NCBI GenBank assembly: GCA_000433755.1
Contig: FR891256.1
Coordinates: 1 to 15,280, forward strand
Source of the DNA: Clostridium sp. CAG:465
Lineage (GTDB): Bacteria; Bacillota; Clostridia; TANB77; CAG-465
Length of the DNA stretch: 15,280 nt
Direction: 5' to 3'
Made by a program: the position numbers and the translations under genes
Part shown: positions 6,385 to 14,894 of the stretch, piece after piece
How the letters are laid out: each line of letters starts with the position of its first letter
Numbering within the stretch: the stretch's first letter is position 1
Notes under the pieces: generated by a model
Told to the model about the DNA's origin: nothing
The model's database searches: none
Seen by the model: the letters and a program-made list of their open reading frames with translations, nothing else

Positions 6385-6768
6385 TTACACCAAACCTACT
6401 AGTACATTTACAAGTGAACTTATAAGAGGAATAGTTAAAACTACAATTACAACCTTACCTGCCATTTCAAGTTTTGTTGCAATACTACTTTGCCCAGCAT
6501 CAATACATACATTTTTACCAAATTCAACTATATATGCAATTCCTATTACTTTAATTATAATTAATAAAAAATCAGTATTAACTCCAGATTTAGAAACTAG
6601 GTCATTTAACACATTAATGACAGATGACATTTTAGATATAGCGTAGAGCATTATTCCTATACCTGTAATAATTGAAAGAACCAGTGCCATTTCAGGTCTA
6701 TAGTTTTTTAATATTATAATCATAATAACTGCAAAAATAGATACGCCAACTATCTTAATTACTTCCAT
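6385..6768 (-). CDS. spoIIIAD: Stage III sporulation protein AD
   Basis: A 127-residue protein of the SpoIIIAC/SpoIIIAD family, predicted to have four hydrophobic segments (about 3-21, 26-45, 67-85 and 103-125). The conserved block KVIGIAYIVEFGKNVCIDAG at 73-92 is characteristic of SpoIIIAD. I chose ATG 6768 over an in-frame TTG at 6771, because AGGTGA at 6773-6778 is 5 nt from the ATG but only 2 nt from the TTG. The ribosome binding site overlaps the spoIIIAC stop codon. It acts in the mother-cell membrane with the other SpoIIIA proteins; its exact role in the channel is not established. Confidence 0.94.
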   Translation of the reverse strand: MEVIKIVGVSIFAVIMIIILKNYRPEMALVLSIITGIGIMLYAISKMSSVINVLNDLVSKSGVNTDFLLIIIKVIGIAYIVEFGKNVCIDAGQSSIATKLEMAGKVVIVVLTIPLISSLVNVLVGLV

Positions 6769-6772
6769 CAAA

Positions 6773-6778
6773 TCACCT
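6773..6778 (-). promoter_or_regulatory. Ribosome binding site overlapping the spoIIIAC stop
   Basis: AGGTGA overlaps the TAG stop of spoIIIAC (6777-6779) and is correctly spaced for ATG 6768 but not for the TTG at 6771. It therefore decides the spoIIIAD start. Confidence 0.7.
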
Positions 6779-6971
6779 ACAATTTAAATACAGTTCTTAC
6801 AGTTTCAAAAAGTGTACTTATTTGTGTTATTACAAGCATAAGAACTATAATAACTCCAGTAAGTGTTGTCATCATTGCTTGATCTTCTCTTCCTGCTTTA
6901 CTTAGTACTTGATTTAAAACTGCTACTAAAATACCAATTCCTGCTATTTTAAACAATAAATCAATATCCAT
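6777..6971 (-). CDS. spoIIIAC: Stage III sporulation protein AC
   Basis: A small two-helix membrane protein of 64 residues, the usual length for SpoIIIAC. Hydrophobic segments lie at about 4-22 and 36-52, joined by a short loop with SKAGREDQA (24-32), which resembles the conserved K-x-GR-x-(D/E)-x-A loop of the family. ATG 6971 follows AGGTGG closely. It begins 16 nt after spoIIIAB and is followed by spoIIIAD with an overlapping ribosome binding site. SpoIIIAC and SpoIIIAD are related to each other and are thought to form part of the membrane base of the channel. Confidence 0.94.
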   Translation of the reverse strand: MDIDLLFKIAGIGILVAVLNQVLSKAGREDQAMMTTLTGVIIVLMLVITQISTLFETVRTVFKL

Positions 6972-6987
6972 ATTCCACCTCTTAATT

Positions 6988-7506
6988 TTATATAAATATG
7001 ATTACAAGCATAAGTCCAGATATAATCCCTATAGTTCTGTATAATTTTGAGTTAGTATTTTTTATTTCATTTGCTTCATTTATTTGATTTTCTAATATAT
7101 TTATTGTATTTTGTATAATATTTATTTGTCCTTCAATATCACTCCTACCCAAATTCTTAAGAGTAGATATTATTATATCTTTATCATACTTTTCTAAACT
7201 TTCTACTTCAGATATATTTTTTTCGATACTTCCTTCAATATATGTCATATTATTACTATCTAACATATCAACTACTATTTGCCCTATTTTTATCTTAAGT
7301 TCAGTATTTAGCTTTTGCCTTGCAATTTCATATGCATTTGGAAGTATATTCATCATATATTTTATTTCATTTTCAACTAATTTTAAAAAAGTTACCATTT
7401 CTCTTAAAACATATTCTCTTTCTTTTAATTTTCTGGATTTAGACGAGCCAATATATGCTGTAAGAGCGACAATAAGAATCGATATTATTATTTTTATAAC
7501 TATCAT
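6988..7506 (-). CDS. spoIIIAB: Stage III sporulation protein AB
   Basis: SpoIIIAB is a membrane protein with some resemblance to inner-membrane platform proteins of type II secretion and type IV pili (GspF/PilC class), though that link is from the literature and not evident here. With the start at ATG 7506 it has 172 residues: an N-terminal helix (about 1-18), a long helical cytoplasmic body (20-150) and a C-terminal helix (about 155-172). The segment LGRSDIEGQ (near 125-133) is the best family marker. ATG 7512, two codons upstream, would be only 1 nt from GGAGG, whereas ATG 7506 has 7 nt spacing and forms an ATGA overlap with the spoIIIAA stop. Confidence 0.93.
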   Translation of the reverse strand: MIVIKIIISILIVALTAYIGSSKSRKLKEREYVLREMVTFLKLVENEIKYMMNILPNAYEIARQKLNTELKIKIGQIVVDMLDSNNMTYIEGSIEKNISEVESLEKYDKDIIISTLKNLGRSDIEGQINIIQNTINILENQINEANEIKNTNSKLYRTIGIISGLMLVIIFI

Positions 7507-8417
7507 CCACATACCTCCATTTTGTTATTTTTAAATTTATGTATATTTTCAATGGTACCTGGTCCATTTCTATTTGATAATATTACTATATTTTCAAAAT
7601 ACCCTTCATTTATTAATTTAGATATACCTGTTTTTCTAGTTATATCCTCTATATTTCTTCCATGCATCGTAAATACAAGGCCTACACCGCTAAGTGCAGC
7701 ATACTCAATTGCATCTATATCTTTATTTGTTCCTATCTCATCAGTTGCAATTACTGCAAGTCCCATACTTCTTACAAGCATTTCCATTCCTATGTATTTA
7801 GGGCAATTGGATATGACATCTGTTCTAATTCCAACATCTAAATTAACCATACCATTAGATACAGATGCTATCTCTCCTCTTTCGTCTACAAGACCTACAT
7901 TTAATCCATTAAATTTCATTATTTCTATTCCACTACTTATTTGTCTAATTAAATCTCTTAACATGGTTGTTTTACCACATCCTGGAGGTGAAACAATTAA
8001 TGTATTTGAAAACATATTATTATTAATTACATATGGAATTAATTTATCAGCACAACCAATTACTTGCCTTGCCACTCTTATATTCATACTATTTATATTT
8101 TTTATATTTTTTATCTTAGAATCCTGCAAAACAACTTCTCCACATATTCCAACCCTATGTCCACCTTTTATAACGACAAAGCCGCTATTTATATCATTTT
8201 GTATAGCATATATTGAATTTCTAGATATATTTACCAATATATCCAATAAATCTTTTATTGTAATTACGCATGAAAGTAATATTTCTGTTTTTGAAGCAAT
8301 TACTATTCCCCTTTTTCCAGCTCTAAGTCTGATTTCAGTTATTCCCTCTCTTGCTCCTATATTTAAAATTTCTTTTGAAATACTGCATGGTAGAACTTTA
8401 ATTATTTCATCTAACAT
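7503..8417 (-). CDS. spoIIIAA: Stage III sporulation protein AA, secretion-type ATPase
   Basis: SpoIIIAA is the cytoplasmic ATPase of the complex, related to the ATPases of type II/IV secretion and pili. The 304-residue length is typical. The N-terminal part (about 1-130) has the family's GITEIRLRAG (25-34) and a GGHRVGICGE block (85-94). Walker A is SPPGCGKTT (143-151, with Lys149), VDERGEIA at 177-184 is the conserved Asp/Glu box, and Walker B is VIATDEIG (222-229). A late Arg/Asn-rich GYFENIVILSNRNGPG motif lies near 272-287. ATG 8417 follows GAGGTG 5-6 nt upstream. It is first in the operon, has an ATGA overlap with spoIIIAB, and is preceded by a 335-nt gap where a sporulation promoter is expected. 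Confidence 0.97.
   Translation of the reverse strand: MLDEIIKVLPCSISKEILNIGAREGITEIRLRAGKRGIVIASKTEILLSCVITIKDLLDILVNISRNSIYAIQNDINSGFVVIKGGHRVGICGEVVLQDSKIKNIKNINSMNIRVARQVIGCADKLIPYVINNNMFSNTLIVSPPGCGKTTMLRDLIRQISSGIEIMKFNGLNVGLVDERGEIASVSNGMVNLDVGIRTDVISNCPKYIGMEMLVRSMGLAVIATDEIGTNKDIDAIEYAALSGVGLVFTMHGRNIEDITRKTGISKLINEGYFENIVILSNRNGPGTIENIHKFKNNKMEVCG
7514..7518 (-). promoter_or_regulatory. Ribosome binding site deciding the spoIIIAB start
   Basis: GGAGG within the last codons of spoIIIAA lies 7 nt before ATG 7506 and 1 nt before ATG 7512, so the internal ATG 7506 is the better start. Confidence 0.75.
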
Positions 8418-8463
8418 ATGCTCACCTCTTTTTTATATAGTTTACTACACCTATACTAAAAGA

Positions 8464-8491
8464 ATTGTAGAAAATTAGTAAAATACTATAA
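8464..8491 (-). promoter_or_regulatory. Candidate sigma-E-like promoter of the spoIIIA operon
   Basis: spoIIIA is a mother-cell sigma-E operon in known spore formers. On the minus strand TTATAGT (8491-8485) and TCTACAAT (8471-8464) are separated by 13 nt, loosely matching the sigma-E pattern with an ATA core at -35 and a TACAAT-like -10. This match is partial and AT background is high. The expected transcript start would give a leader of about 40 nt. Confidence 0.35.
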
Positions 8492-8670
8492 ATAAAAACA
8501 CTAATTTTAGCAAAAAAGGGTAACTAAATACAAAAACATGTTTGGGAAAAAATAGAAAAGGCAGAGTTATAAAACAATTTTTAGGAAATTTAATATAAAA
8601 AATTCAAATATACATAAAAAATTAAATAAATGACTTGTGAAGGAAAAAAAATGATTGTAGTTAGCTATGA

Positions 8671-8722
8671 AAAAAATATATAAAAATAAAGGATGAGACA
8701 ACCCACCCTTTATTTTTATATA
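8671..8722 (-). terminator. Intrinsic terminator of the SNF2 helicase gene
   Basis: A perfect 16-bp stem (8677-8692 with 8707-8722) with a 14-nt loop is followed on the minus strand by six T residues (8676-8671). It lies about 30 nt after the SNF2 stop codon at 8753-8755. Confidence 0.88.
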
Positions 8723-8752
8723 ATTTTTATTATATTATACTAACTAGATATA

Positions 8753-11700
8753 TTATTCAAAAAGTTTCATAATATCCTCTTTAGACATTTTATTAATAAA
8801 GCTTTCTCCTTCTTTTACAATTTTATTTGCAATATTCATTTTCTTTTCCTGCAATTTTTCAATTTTTTCTTCAACAGTATCTTTAGCTATTAGCTTAAAC
8901 ACTTGAACATTTTTCTTTTGACCAATTCTATGTGCTCTATCTGTAGCTTGATTTTGTACTGACAAATTCCACCACGGATCAAAATGAATAACAACATCAG
9001 CCCCGACAAGATTAAGGCCCGTACCCCCAGCTTTAAGTGATATAAGGAAAAGATTAACATTATTTTCTATGTTAAATTTATTTACCATATCAATTCTATC
9101 ATCAGCTTTAGTCTTTCCTGTAAGTTCCATATATTCTATTTTTCTTTTATCAAGTTCTTTTTTTATAATATCAAGCATTGAAGTAAATTGTGAGAAAAGT
9201 AAAACTTTATGTCCAGAAGAAATAGCGTCATTTACTACTTCTAAACATTGATTTAATTTTGCAGACTCCCCCTCATAATTTGAAACAAAAAGTGATGGAT
9301 GACAACATATTTGTCTTAACTTTGTAATAAGAGCAAGAATTTTTATTTTATTCTTTTCAAAGCCTGAAGTTTCAGATAATTCTTCCATATCTTGTTTTGC
9401 CTTTAATAAATATGACTCATAAACTTTTCTTTGTTCTGTTTCCATATCACTATATAACACTGTTTCAGTTTTTTCAGGCAATTCTTTTAATACTTCTTTT
9501 TTTACACGTCTTAAAATAAAAGGCATAACTTGCATTCTTAGCTTTTCCATTACACTTTGGTTACTATCTTTAATTATAGGTGATTCATAATTTTCTTTAA
9601 ATTTAGAATATGAATATAAATAACCTGGCATACAAAAGTCAAATATTGACCATAATTCTGCTAAAGAATTTTCAATAGGTGTTCCTGTAAGTGCAAATTT
9701 AGTAATACCATTTAATTTTTTCAAAGCTTTTGCATTCTGCGTATTGTTATTTTTTATATATTGTGCCTCATCTGCAACAACATATCTAAAATTATACTTA
9801 GCATATTCCTCAATATCCCTTTTTAACATATCATATGATGTTATAGCGACATCATAATTATTTATTTTTTGTATTTTTTCTTTTCTCTCCCTTGCCTGCC
9901 CATTTATAACAACAACGTCTAAATCAGGTGCAAATTTATTTATTTCGTTTTCCCAATTCAAATATAACGAACTTGGACATACAACTATGGATGTCTCTCT
10001 ATTTTTACTTGTATTTTTAGCATCTAAAAACATTGCTATTAACTGAATTGTTTTACCAAGTCCCATTTCATCTGCAAGTATTCCACCAAAATTATATTTA
10101 TCTAAAACCTTAAGCCAGTTAAAGCCTACCTTTTGATAATCTCTAAGGTTCCCTTTAAAATTACAAGGAATTTGAAATTTTTCATCCTTAGAATTTGCTA
10201 TACCAAGTATAATATCATCAAATTTCTTATCTTTATTTATACTAATTTTTCCACTACTTGCAAGTTTATCTAAATAAAGTGCCCTATACTTAGGAACCTG
10301 TACCTCTTTATTTTTTATATCATCTACAGATATATTTAACGAATCAATTATATTTTCTAAACTTTCAAATCCATTTGACTCTAAGTTCACAAAAGTACCA
10401 TCTTTTAACCTATGATATTTTTTCTTTAGCTTATATGACTTTAATACACTTTTTAATTCTTTTTCTGAAAAACTTAAATTGGACATATCTATATCAAGAA
10501 GTCCATTATTTACCTTTACCCCAATAGAAAAACTTTTTGGCGCGATTACTTTTCTTTTCTTTAAATTATCAGTTACATAAACATCAAAATTCTCATTAAA
10601 TACATCCAAACCACGAGTTAAAAAATCATATATTGAATTTTCATTACTGATATATAGGTTATGCTTTTTTGTATCTATCTCAAATTTACACTTTCTAAAT
10701 ATATAACTTGCTTTTTTTTCTTTTAGTGCATTTCTATTACATCTTACATTTAATATTTCTTTTTCATTAAATGGATTAAATTCATTTTCTAAATAACAAT
10801 ACTTTATATCACATACAATGTCCTGATTTTGATCTAAATCAAGATATGCCTTTACAATTAATTCTTCTGATTTATACTTTTCAATAACATTATCTGGTAC
10901 ATCTACTTTACAACATTTAGATAATCTTGGAATTACATATTCACAAAAACTTGTACAGTCATTCTCTGTTACTCTTATAGTATTTAAATTTTTCTTACTA
11001 AACTCCTTTAACATAGGATATACATTTTTTCTGAAATCTTCTGTACATCTATATAACTTGTCCTTATTTAGCACATAGATATACTCTTGACCTTCAATTA
11101 AATAGCAATCATCGTCATAAAGAGATACAAAAATTCCAGATTTAGAATTTTGCACATCAAATTTTATCTCAGGGTTTTCCTCAACTAATTCAAGTAATAC
11201 ATCATCTTTGCCATACATTTTCATTAGAATTTTTTTAGATTTATATATGTCAAAAAAATCATCTAGTATTCCAAAATCTAATTTCATAAAAGATTTATAT
11301 GCTGAAGCTATTGTAAAATAATAACTTCCCATTTTAGCATATTCTTCGTATTCTCCAAACCTTTTTATAATAAACTTTACTAAATCTCTTGATGAAGGAT
11401 TAAAATTTTGAATTTCATGTTTAAATTCAAGTTTTGCTCCATACTTATATGTATCTTTTTTTCTCATATTTTCATAAAATTCTTGCAAATTTTTTAATTT
11501 ATACATTCTATCTTGGCCAATACTAAAAAATACATTAAAATTATTATGTAAGTCATCAAATTCTAGTATTGGAATTAAATTTACATTCTTACTTTCTATT
11601 TTAGAAGGCATTTCAAGATTTTCATAATATGAAATTATCTTACTTTTTGTATTAATCTGTGTAATCTTATTTGAATAGCCATTATATAGTTTTGCTTCAT

Positions 11701-12034
11701 CTATAGTTTCTTTTTTGTTTTTATTTCCAAATAAATATTCATCTTCATTTACATACATATTAAATATTGCAGCAACAATATGCTTACAAGGTTTAGAAGA
11801 TGCATATGCAGGACAATTGCAACTATATGATATATGATTATCTTTTTTTGATACATTTACATCATATATATATGTTCCTTCAACATATGACTTTGAAGTA
11901 TAATTTTCATCATCTTCCATATCTAATTTTGCAACTTTTACCTTTGATTTTTCAAAATATTTTTTTCCTCTTGTTGAAACTGCATTTCCACTTAATTCAA
12001 GAACTTTGTTTATATCTTCTGGTTTTATTAACAT
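8753..12034 (-). CDS. SWIM zinc-finger SNF2-family DNA helicase/translocase
   Basis: A 1093-residue bacterial Swi2/Snf2 ATPase, predicted to translocate on double-stranded DNA and remodel bound proteins. Residues 72-85 form a SWIM finger (Cys72, Cys74, Cys83, His85). The region about 150-600 is a low-conservation, lysine-rich segment matching the position of the bacterial SNF2-associated domain. The two RecA domains are C-terminal: Walker A DEMGLGKT (655-662), DEAQ (755-758), TGTPIENS (783-790), a second RecA domain with VLLFSQF (944-950), GTGLNLVGAD (1004-1013) and QATDRAHRIGQ (1029-1039) with the arginine finger. All core motifs are intact. This organisation fits the HepA/SNF2 genes of Firmicutes; the cellular role is not well defined in bacteria. 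It has its own promoter and terminator and is not part of spoIIIA. Confidence 0.95.
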   Translation of the reverse strand: MLIKPEDINKVLELSGNAVSTRGKKYFEKSKVKVAKLDMEDDENYTSKSYVEGTYIYDVNVSKKDNHISYSCNCPAYASSKPCKHIVAAIFNMYVNEDEYLFGNKNKKETIDEAKLYNGYSNKITQINTKSKIISYYENLEMPSKIESKNVNLIPILEFDDLHNNFNVFFSIGQDRMYKLKNLQEFYENMRKKDTYKYGAKLEFKHEIQNFNPSSRDLVKFIIKRFGEYEEYAKMGSYYFTIASAYKSFMKLDFGILDDFFDIYKSKKILMKMYGKDDVLLELVEENPEIKFDVQNSKSGIFVSLYDDDCYLIEGQEYIYVLNKDKLYRCTEDFRKNVYPMLKEFSKKNLNTIRVTENDCTSFCEYVIPRLSKCCKVDVPDNVIEKYKSEELIVKAYLDLDQNQDIVCDIKYCYLENEFNPFNEKEILNVRCNRNALKEKKASYIFRKCKFEIDTKKHNLYISNENSIYDFLTRGLDVFNENFDVYVTDNLKKRKVIAPKSFSIGVKVNNGLLDIDMSNLSFSEKELKSVLKSYKLKKKYHRLKDGTFVNLESNGFESLENIIDSLNISVDDIKNKEVQVPKYRALYLDKLASSGKISINKDKKFDDIILGIANSKDEKFQIPCNFKGNLRDYQKVGFNWLKVLDKYNFGGILADEMGLGKTIQLIAMFLDAKNTSKNRETSIVVCPSSLYLNWENEINKFAPDLDVVVINGQARERKEKIQKINNYDVAITSYDMLKRDIEEYAKYNFRYVVADEAQYIKNNNTQNAKALKKLNGITKFALTGTPIENSLAELWSIFDFCMPGYLYSYSKFKENYESPIIKDSNQSVMEKLRMQVMPFILRRVKKEVLKELPEKTETVLYSDMETEQRKVYESYLLKAKQDMEELSETSGFEKNKIKILALITKLRQICCHPSLFVSNYEGESAKLNQCLEVVNDAISSGHKVLLFSQFTSMLDIIKKELDKRKIEYMELTGKTKADDRIDMVNKFNIENNVNLFLISLKAGGTGLNLVGADVVIHFDPWWNLSVQNQATDRAHRIGQKKNVQVFKLIAKDTVEEKIEKLQEKKMNIANKIVKEGESFINKMSKEDIMKLFE

Positions 12035-12069
12035 TTTTCACTCCTACACATCATATTAAATCATCAAAT

Positions 12070-12098
12070 ATTATACCATAGTATTTCCATTCTATCAA
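12070..12098 (-). promoter_or_regulatory. Strong extended -10 sigma-A promoter of the SNF2 gene
   Basis: TTGATA (12098-12093) and a perfect TATAAT (12075-12070) are 17 nt apart, and the spacer ends TGG, giving an extended -10. The expected start leaves a leader of about 30 nt before AGGAG and ATG 12034. Confidence 0.8.
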
Positions 12099-12151
12099 TT
12101 GATTTTAAAGTTATTTTTTTTTGGCTATATTTCTACTTTATTTTTTTACAT

Positions 12152-13159
12152 TTAGTGAACATACTCATCGTCTATTCTGCCAAGTATTTCCTCTAAAATA
12201 TCCTCAAGAGTCAGCATCCCAATTATATTGTTTTTACTATTTTTTACAAGAGCAAGGTGCATTTTATTTTTTTTCATTTTCATATACACTCTGTGTACCG
12301 TATTGTTATCGTCTACTACAAGTGGATGTCTTAATATGCTCTCACCTTTAATCTTTCCAGTCTTTAAATTTTCATAATTATTAAGCGCGTCTTTTACGTA
12401 TAACGCTCCTAATATAGTTTGATTATTACTATCATATACTAGTAATCTTGAGTATGTTGTATCTTTGAATTTCTTCATAATTTTATAAAAAGAATCTTTA
12501 ATTTTTACACTAGCTGATTTTTCTATTGGATTCATAATTTCAGATACAGATATCTTAAACGATGTTGCAACTCTTTCCATGATTTCTTTTTCTGTTTCGT
12601 TTATACTGCCTTTGTGATATTCTACATTTGTAAAATGTTTAATTTCATCTTTCATATATAACAAATCTTCACTTTTATCTTTTCTTTTATGATATGAATC
12701 ATCCAAAATGGTTGCAATAAACGATAAAGGAAGTAAAAGTTTTGATACAATTTCAAACATATATATTGCAACTATATTTACTTTTTTTGTTTTTCTTGTT
12801 AATGCTAAATGCTTAGGTATATATGTTCCAATTATCATTGTTATATACGTTGCAACAATTGTTAATATTAAAATTGTTGCATACTTTATCAAACTAAACG
12901 TTGTGTTAGAAAATTGGTGAGAAAAATTATTTATAAGTGGCATTCCGTATTTTTCAACAACTATTCCAGATATTACAAACTCCAAAATTGTAACAGAAAG
13001 TTCAGTAGTAATTACAGCTTTATCTAAATTTTTAATAATTTTTTTTGCACTCTTACTTAAATTAAATATCTTATTCTTATCTAACATATTAATATATGTC
13101 GAGCCATATATTAATATCATAATACAAATTATTGATACACTAATTATAGCTATTTCCAT
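12152..13159 (-). CDS. CNNM/DUF21 membrane protein with CBS pair
   Basis: A 335-residue protein of the CNNM/CorC-like hemolysin family, members of which are linked to magnesium or other divalent cation transport. Four hydrophobic segments (about 4-24, 51-73, 92-113 and 127-152) with IIGTYIPKHLAL (109-120, compare the usual GE-x-x-PK signature) make up the DUF21/CNNM domain. Two CBS motifs follow: about 206-262 (SEIMNP ... GALYVKDAL) and 275-325 (VDDNNTVHRVYMKMKKNKMH ... GMLTLEDILEEI), with the typical GRIDDEY at the end. The usual C-terminal CorC_HlyC domain is absent; family proteins commonly run to 420-450 residues. ATG 13159 follows AGGAG, 12 nt upstream. No clear own promoter is seen, so read-through from the GH18 gene past the palindrome is likely. 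Confidence 0.88.
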   Translation of the reverse strand: MEIAIISVSIICIMILIYGSTYINMLDKNKIFNLSKSAKKIIKNLDKAVITTELSVTILEFVISGIVVEKYGMPLINNFSHQFSNTTFSLIKYATILILTIVATYITMIIGTYIPKHLALTRKTKKVNIVAIYMFEIVSKLLLPLSFIATILDDSYHKRKDKSEDLLYMKDEIKHFTNVEYHKGSINETEKEIMERVATSFKISVSEIMNPIEKSASVKIKDSFYKIMKKFKDTTYSRLLVYDSNNQTILGALYVKDALNNYENLKTGKIKGESILRHPLVVDDNNTVHRVYMKMKKNKMHLALVKNSKNNIIGMLTLEDILEEILGRIDDEYVH

Positions 13160-13180
13160 TTTAATTATTATCTCCTTCTC

Positions 13181-13218
13181 TAAATAATACCACTTAAAAA
13201 TTTAAGTGGTATTATTTA
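13181..13218 (-). terminator. 18-bp palindrome between GH18 and CNNM/CBS genes
   Basis: A perfect 18-bp inverted repeat (13181-13198 with 13201-13218) carries a GGTA/TACC-type core in otherwise A/T arms. It lies 15 nt after the GH18 stop and just before the CNNM ribosome binding site at about 13172-13177. It may terminate or attenuate transcription, but no free T-run follows on the minus strand because the next bases are GAGAAGGAG. Confidence 0.6.
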
Positions 13219-13233
13219 CGTATTATATATAAT

Positions 13234-14871
13234 TTATTTTAAATTACCTGTTATAACCTGCCATGTATCACTTGTTTCTAGTCCCTTTTGCCAAGCAGAT
13301 ATTCCTGCTAAATTGTATTTGTTTACAAGCTCAACTCTTTTTCTCATTGATTCTTTATCTTCAAGCCATAGCTTGTATGTAAGTTCACCTTTCACAACTT
13401 CTGCATAATTTTGTCCTGCATCTTCATCCCATACTGTTGCGACATCATTTCTTGATAAGAAATCTTGACAATCTTGCATTGAATATATTTTACTACTTGG
13501 TTTTTCTGTTGCATTTTTTACAGTCCAAAGCCTTGTATAGAATGGAACTCCAAGTATTATTTTATCTGAAGGTATTTTTGAATCATTTATTAAAGAATTA
13601 ATTTGGTTTTCAACTTCTGATACTTTAGAAATAGATCCTGCCTCATTTGACCAAGAGCCCTTTTGGTCATATCCCATAAGGGCCACATAGTCAACAGCTT
13701 CTCCTATTCTTTGTCTATCGATATACCTTACGAAATAAAAATCTACTGATACAGTAATACCTTCATTCCTAAGTATTGGTGTAAGTTCACGTATAAATTG
13801 AGTATATAAATCTCTATCTTCGTCTTTCATTGACTCAAAGTCAATATTAATTCCGTCTAATTTATCTTTTTTTGCAATGTCTCTTATATTTTTTATAAAC
13901 TTCTCTCTATTATATTCACTTTTTAAAAGAGCTGATGTATCACTTGCAGAATAATTTGTTGAGTCTATTCCATTAGTTATTATTGGCCAAATTTTATACC
14001 CATATTCTTTTGCCTTTGAATAATAGCTACTGCTAAACTTTGATATAATTTCTCCACTTGTATTTTTTAGCTCGTACCATGTTGGAGATACTACATTTAC
14101 TCCTTCAATCTTTTTATCACCAAGTGTATTCAAATTACTTCCATATTGCCAAAACATTACAATTTTATCTTTATTAGCATTTTCTCCAACTTGTTCTTCA
14201 TTACTTTCTGGTAAACTTCCATCAGGTAATGTAATGTTATTTTTAGAAATATAACCTACAACACCTTTATCTGTTTTAACCTTATACCAGCTTTTATGTT
14301 CTAAACTATCTGCATAAACAGTAACCTTATCACTTGTATTTAACATATCAAGTACATCTGATTTAGTTGATATATCAGAGTAAACATTTACTAAGTTATA
14401 ATTTACAGGAATATCACTTGTACTTAATTTATCAACTACGATTGTATTTGTTTTATCGTTATATTCAGTTTTAATATTATATTCTTCCTTTAAAAGATTA
14501 ATATCAATGTATGGTTGTCCATTAACAATTCTTGCCGGAGTATCTATGTCAACATATTCAAAATTTTTAGATAATTTGTTTTCATCTATTTTTAATTTTA
14601 CAACTTTATCATCGGTTGTTACTATAACTTTAGTTGCTACTGTATCATAGTATATATTTTTATCAATTGTTTTTGAAATTGTATCTACGGATATATATAA
14701 TCCTCCATCTTTTACAAATGGCTCATAATTTGTTTTTATATTATCTCCATAAATTACAAGACCTGCATTATCTGAGTTTGTATTTCCTTTTATTTTATTT
14801 ATATTAAAAAACATCACTAATACTACAATTGTAAATATTAGTGGTATTATACATCTTTTTAATTCTTTCAT
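13234..14871 (-). CDS. Membrane-anchored GH18 glycoside hydrolase with Cu-amine-oxidase-N-like and SH3 modules
   Basis: A 545-residue exported protein. Residues 7-23 form an uncleaved-looking N-terminal membrane anchor. A copper-amine-oxidase-N1-like stalk module (about 38-148) has the LYISVDTISK/YIDINLLK repeats typical of that family. An SH3b-like domain (about 153-213, SWYKVKTDKGVVGYIS) is a wall-binding module. The GH18 barrel spans about 236-540, with the catalytic DGINIDFE at 339-346 (Glu346 as acid; Asn342 at the position often Asp) and FWQYGSN, VDYVALMGYDQKG and GISAWQKG near other conserved strands. Similar modular GH18 enzymes in spore formers (SleL, YaaH, YdhD, YvbX) cut peptidoglycan or cortex; those use LysM modules, here replaced by SH3b. 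Substrate is inference. ATG 14871 follows AGGTGG by 7 nt. Confidence 0.92.
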   Translation of the reverse strand: MKELKRCIIPLIFTIVVLVMFFNINKIKGNTNSDNAGLVIYGDNIKTNYEPFVKDGGLYISVDTISKTIDKNIYYDTVATKVIVTTDDKVVKLKIDENKLSKNFEYVDIDTPARIVNGQPYIDINLLKEEYNIKTEYNDKTNTIVVDKLSTSDIPVNYNLVNVYSDISTKSDVLDMLNTSDKVTVYADSLEHKSWYKVKTDKGVVGYISKNNITLPDGSLPESNEEQVGENANKDKIVMFWQYGSNLNTLGDKKIEGVNVVSPTWYELKNTSGEIISKFSSSYYSKAKEYGYKIWPIITNGIDSTNYSASDTSALLKSEYNREKFIKNIRDIAKKDKLDGINIDFESMKDEDRDLYTQFIRELTPILRNEGITVSVDFYFVRYIDRQRIGEAVDYVALMGYDQKGSWSNEAGSISKVSEVENQINSLINDSKIPSDKIILGVPFYTRLWTVKNATEKPSSKIYSMQDCQDFLSRNDVATVWDEDAGQNYAEVVKGELTYKLWLEDKESMRKRVELVNKYNLAGISAWQKGLETSDTWQVITGNLK

Positions 14872-14894
14872 CTAATATCCACCTCAACATCTAT

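Larger units (their letters stand above)
8418..8752. other. Intergenic region between the SNF2 gene and spoIIIAA
   Basis: This gap holds the SNF2 terminator at its right end (8671-8722), a candidate sigma-E-like promoter (8464-8491) and the spoIIIAA ribosome binding site at its left end. The stretch from about 8495 to 8670 is A-rich on the plus strand and shows no open frame of convincing coding character, repeat or RNA element that I can support. Confidence 0.6.

Noticed and set aside
6769..6771. TTG at 6771 as the spoIIIAD start
   Set aside because: It would leave 2 nt from the ribosome binding site, while ATG 6768 has normal spacing.
7507..7512. ATG 7512 as the spoIIIAB start
   Set aside because: It lies 1 nt from GGAGG; ATG 7506 has 7 nt spacing and an ATGA overlap with spoIIIAA.
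7522..8478. Long plus-strand open frame of 318 codons opposite spoIIIAA
   Set aside because: It is fully antisense to the well-supported spoIIIAA, has no ribosome binding site of note, and its composition follows from the AT-rich coding strand; it has no family signature.
12035..12151. Terminator after the CNNM/CBS gene
   Set aside because: Only a 6-bp stem with a large loop could be drawn, no better than chance in this AT-rich sequence.
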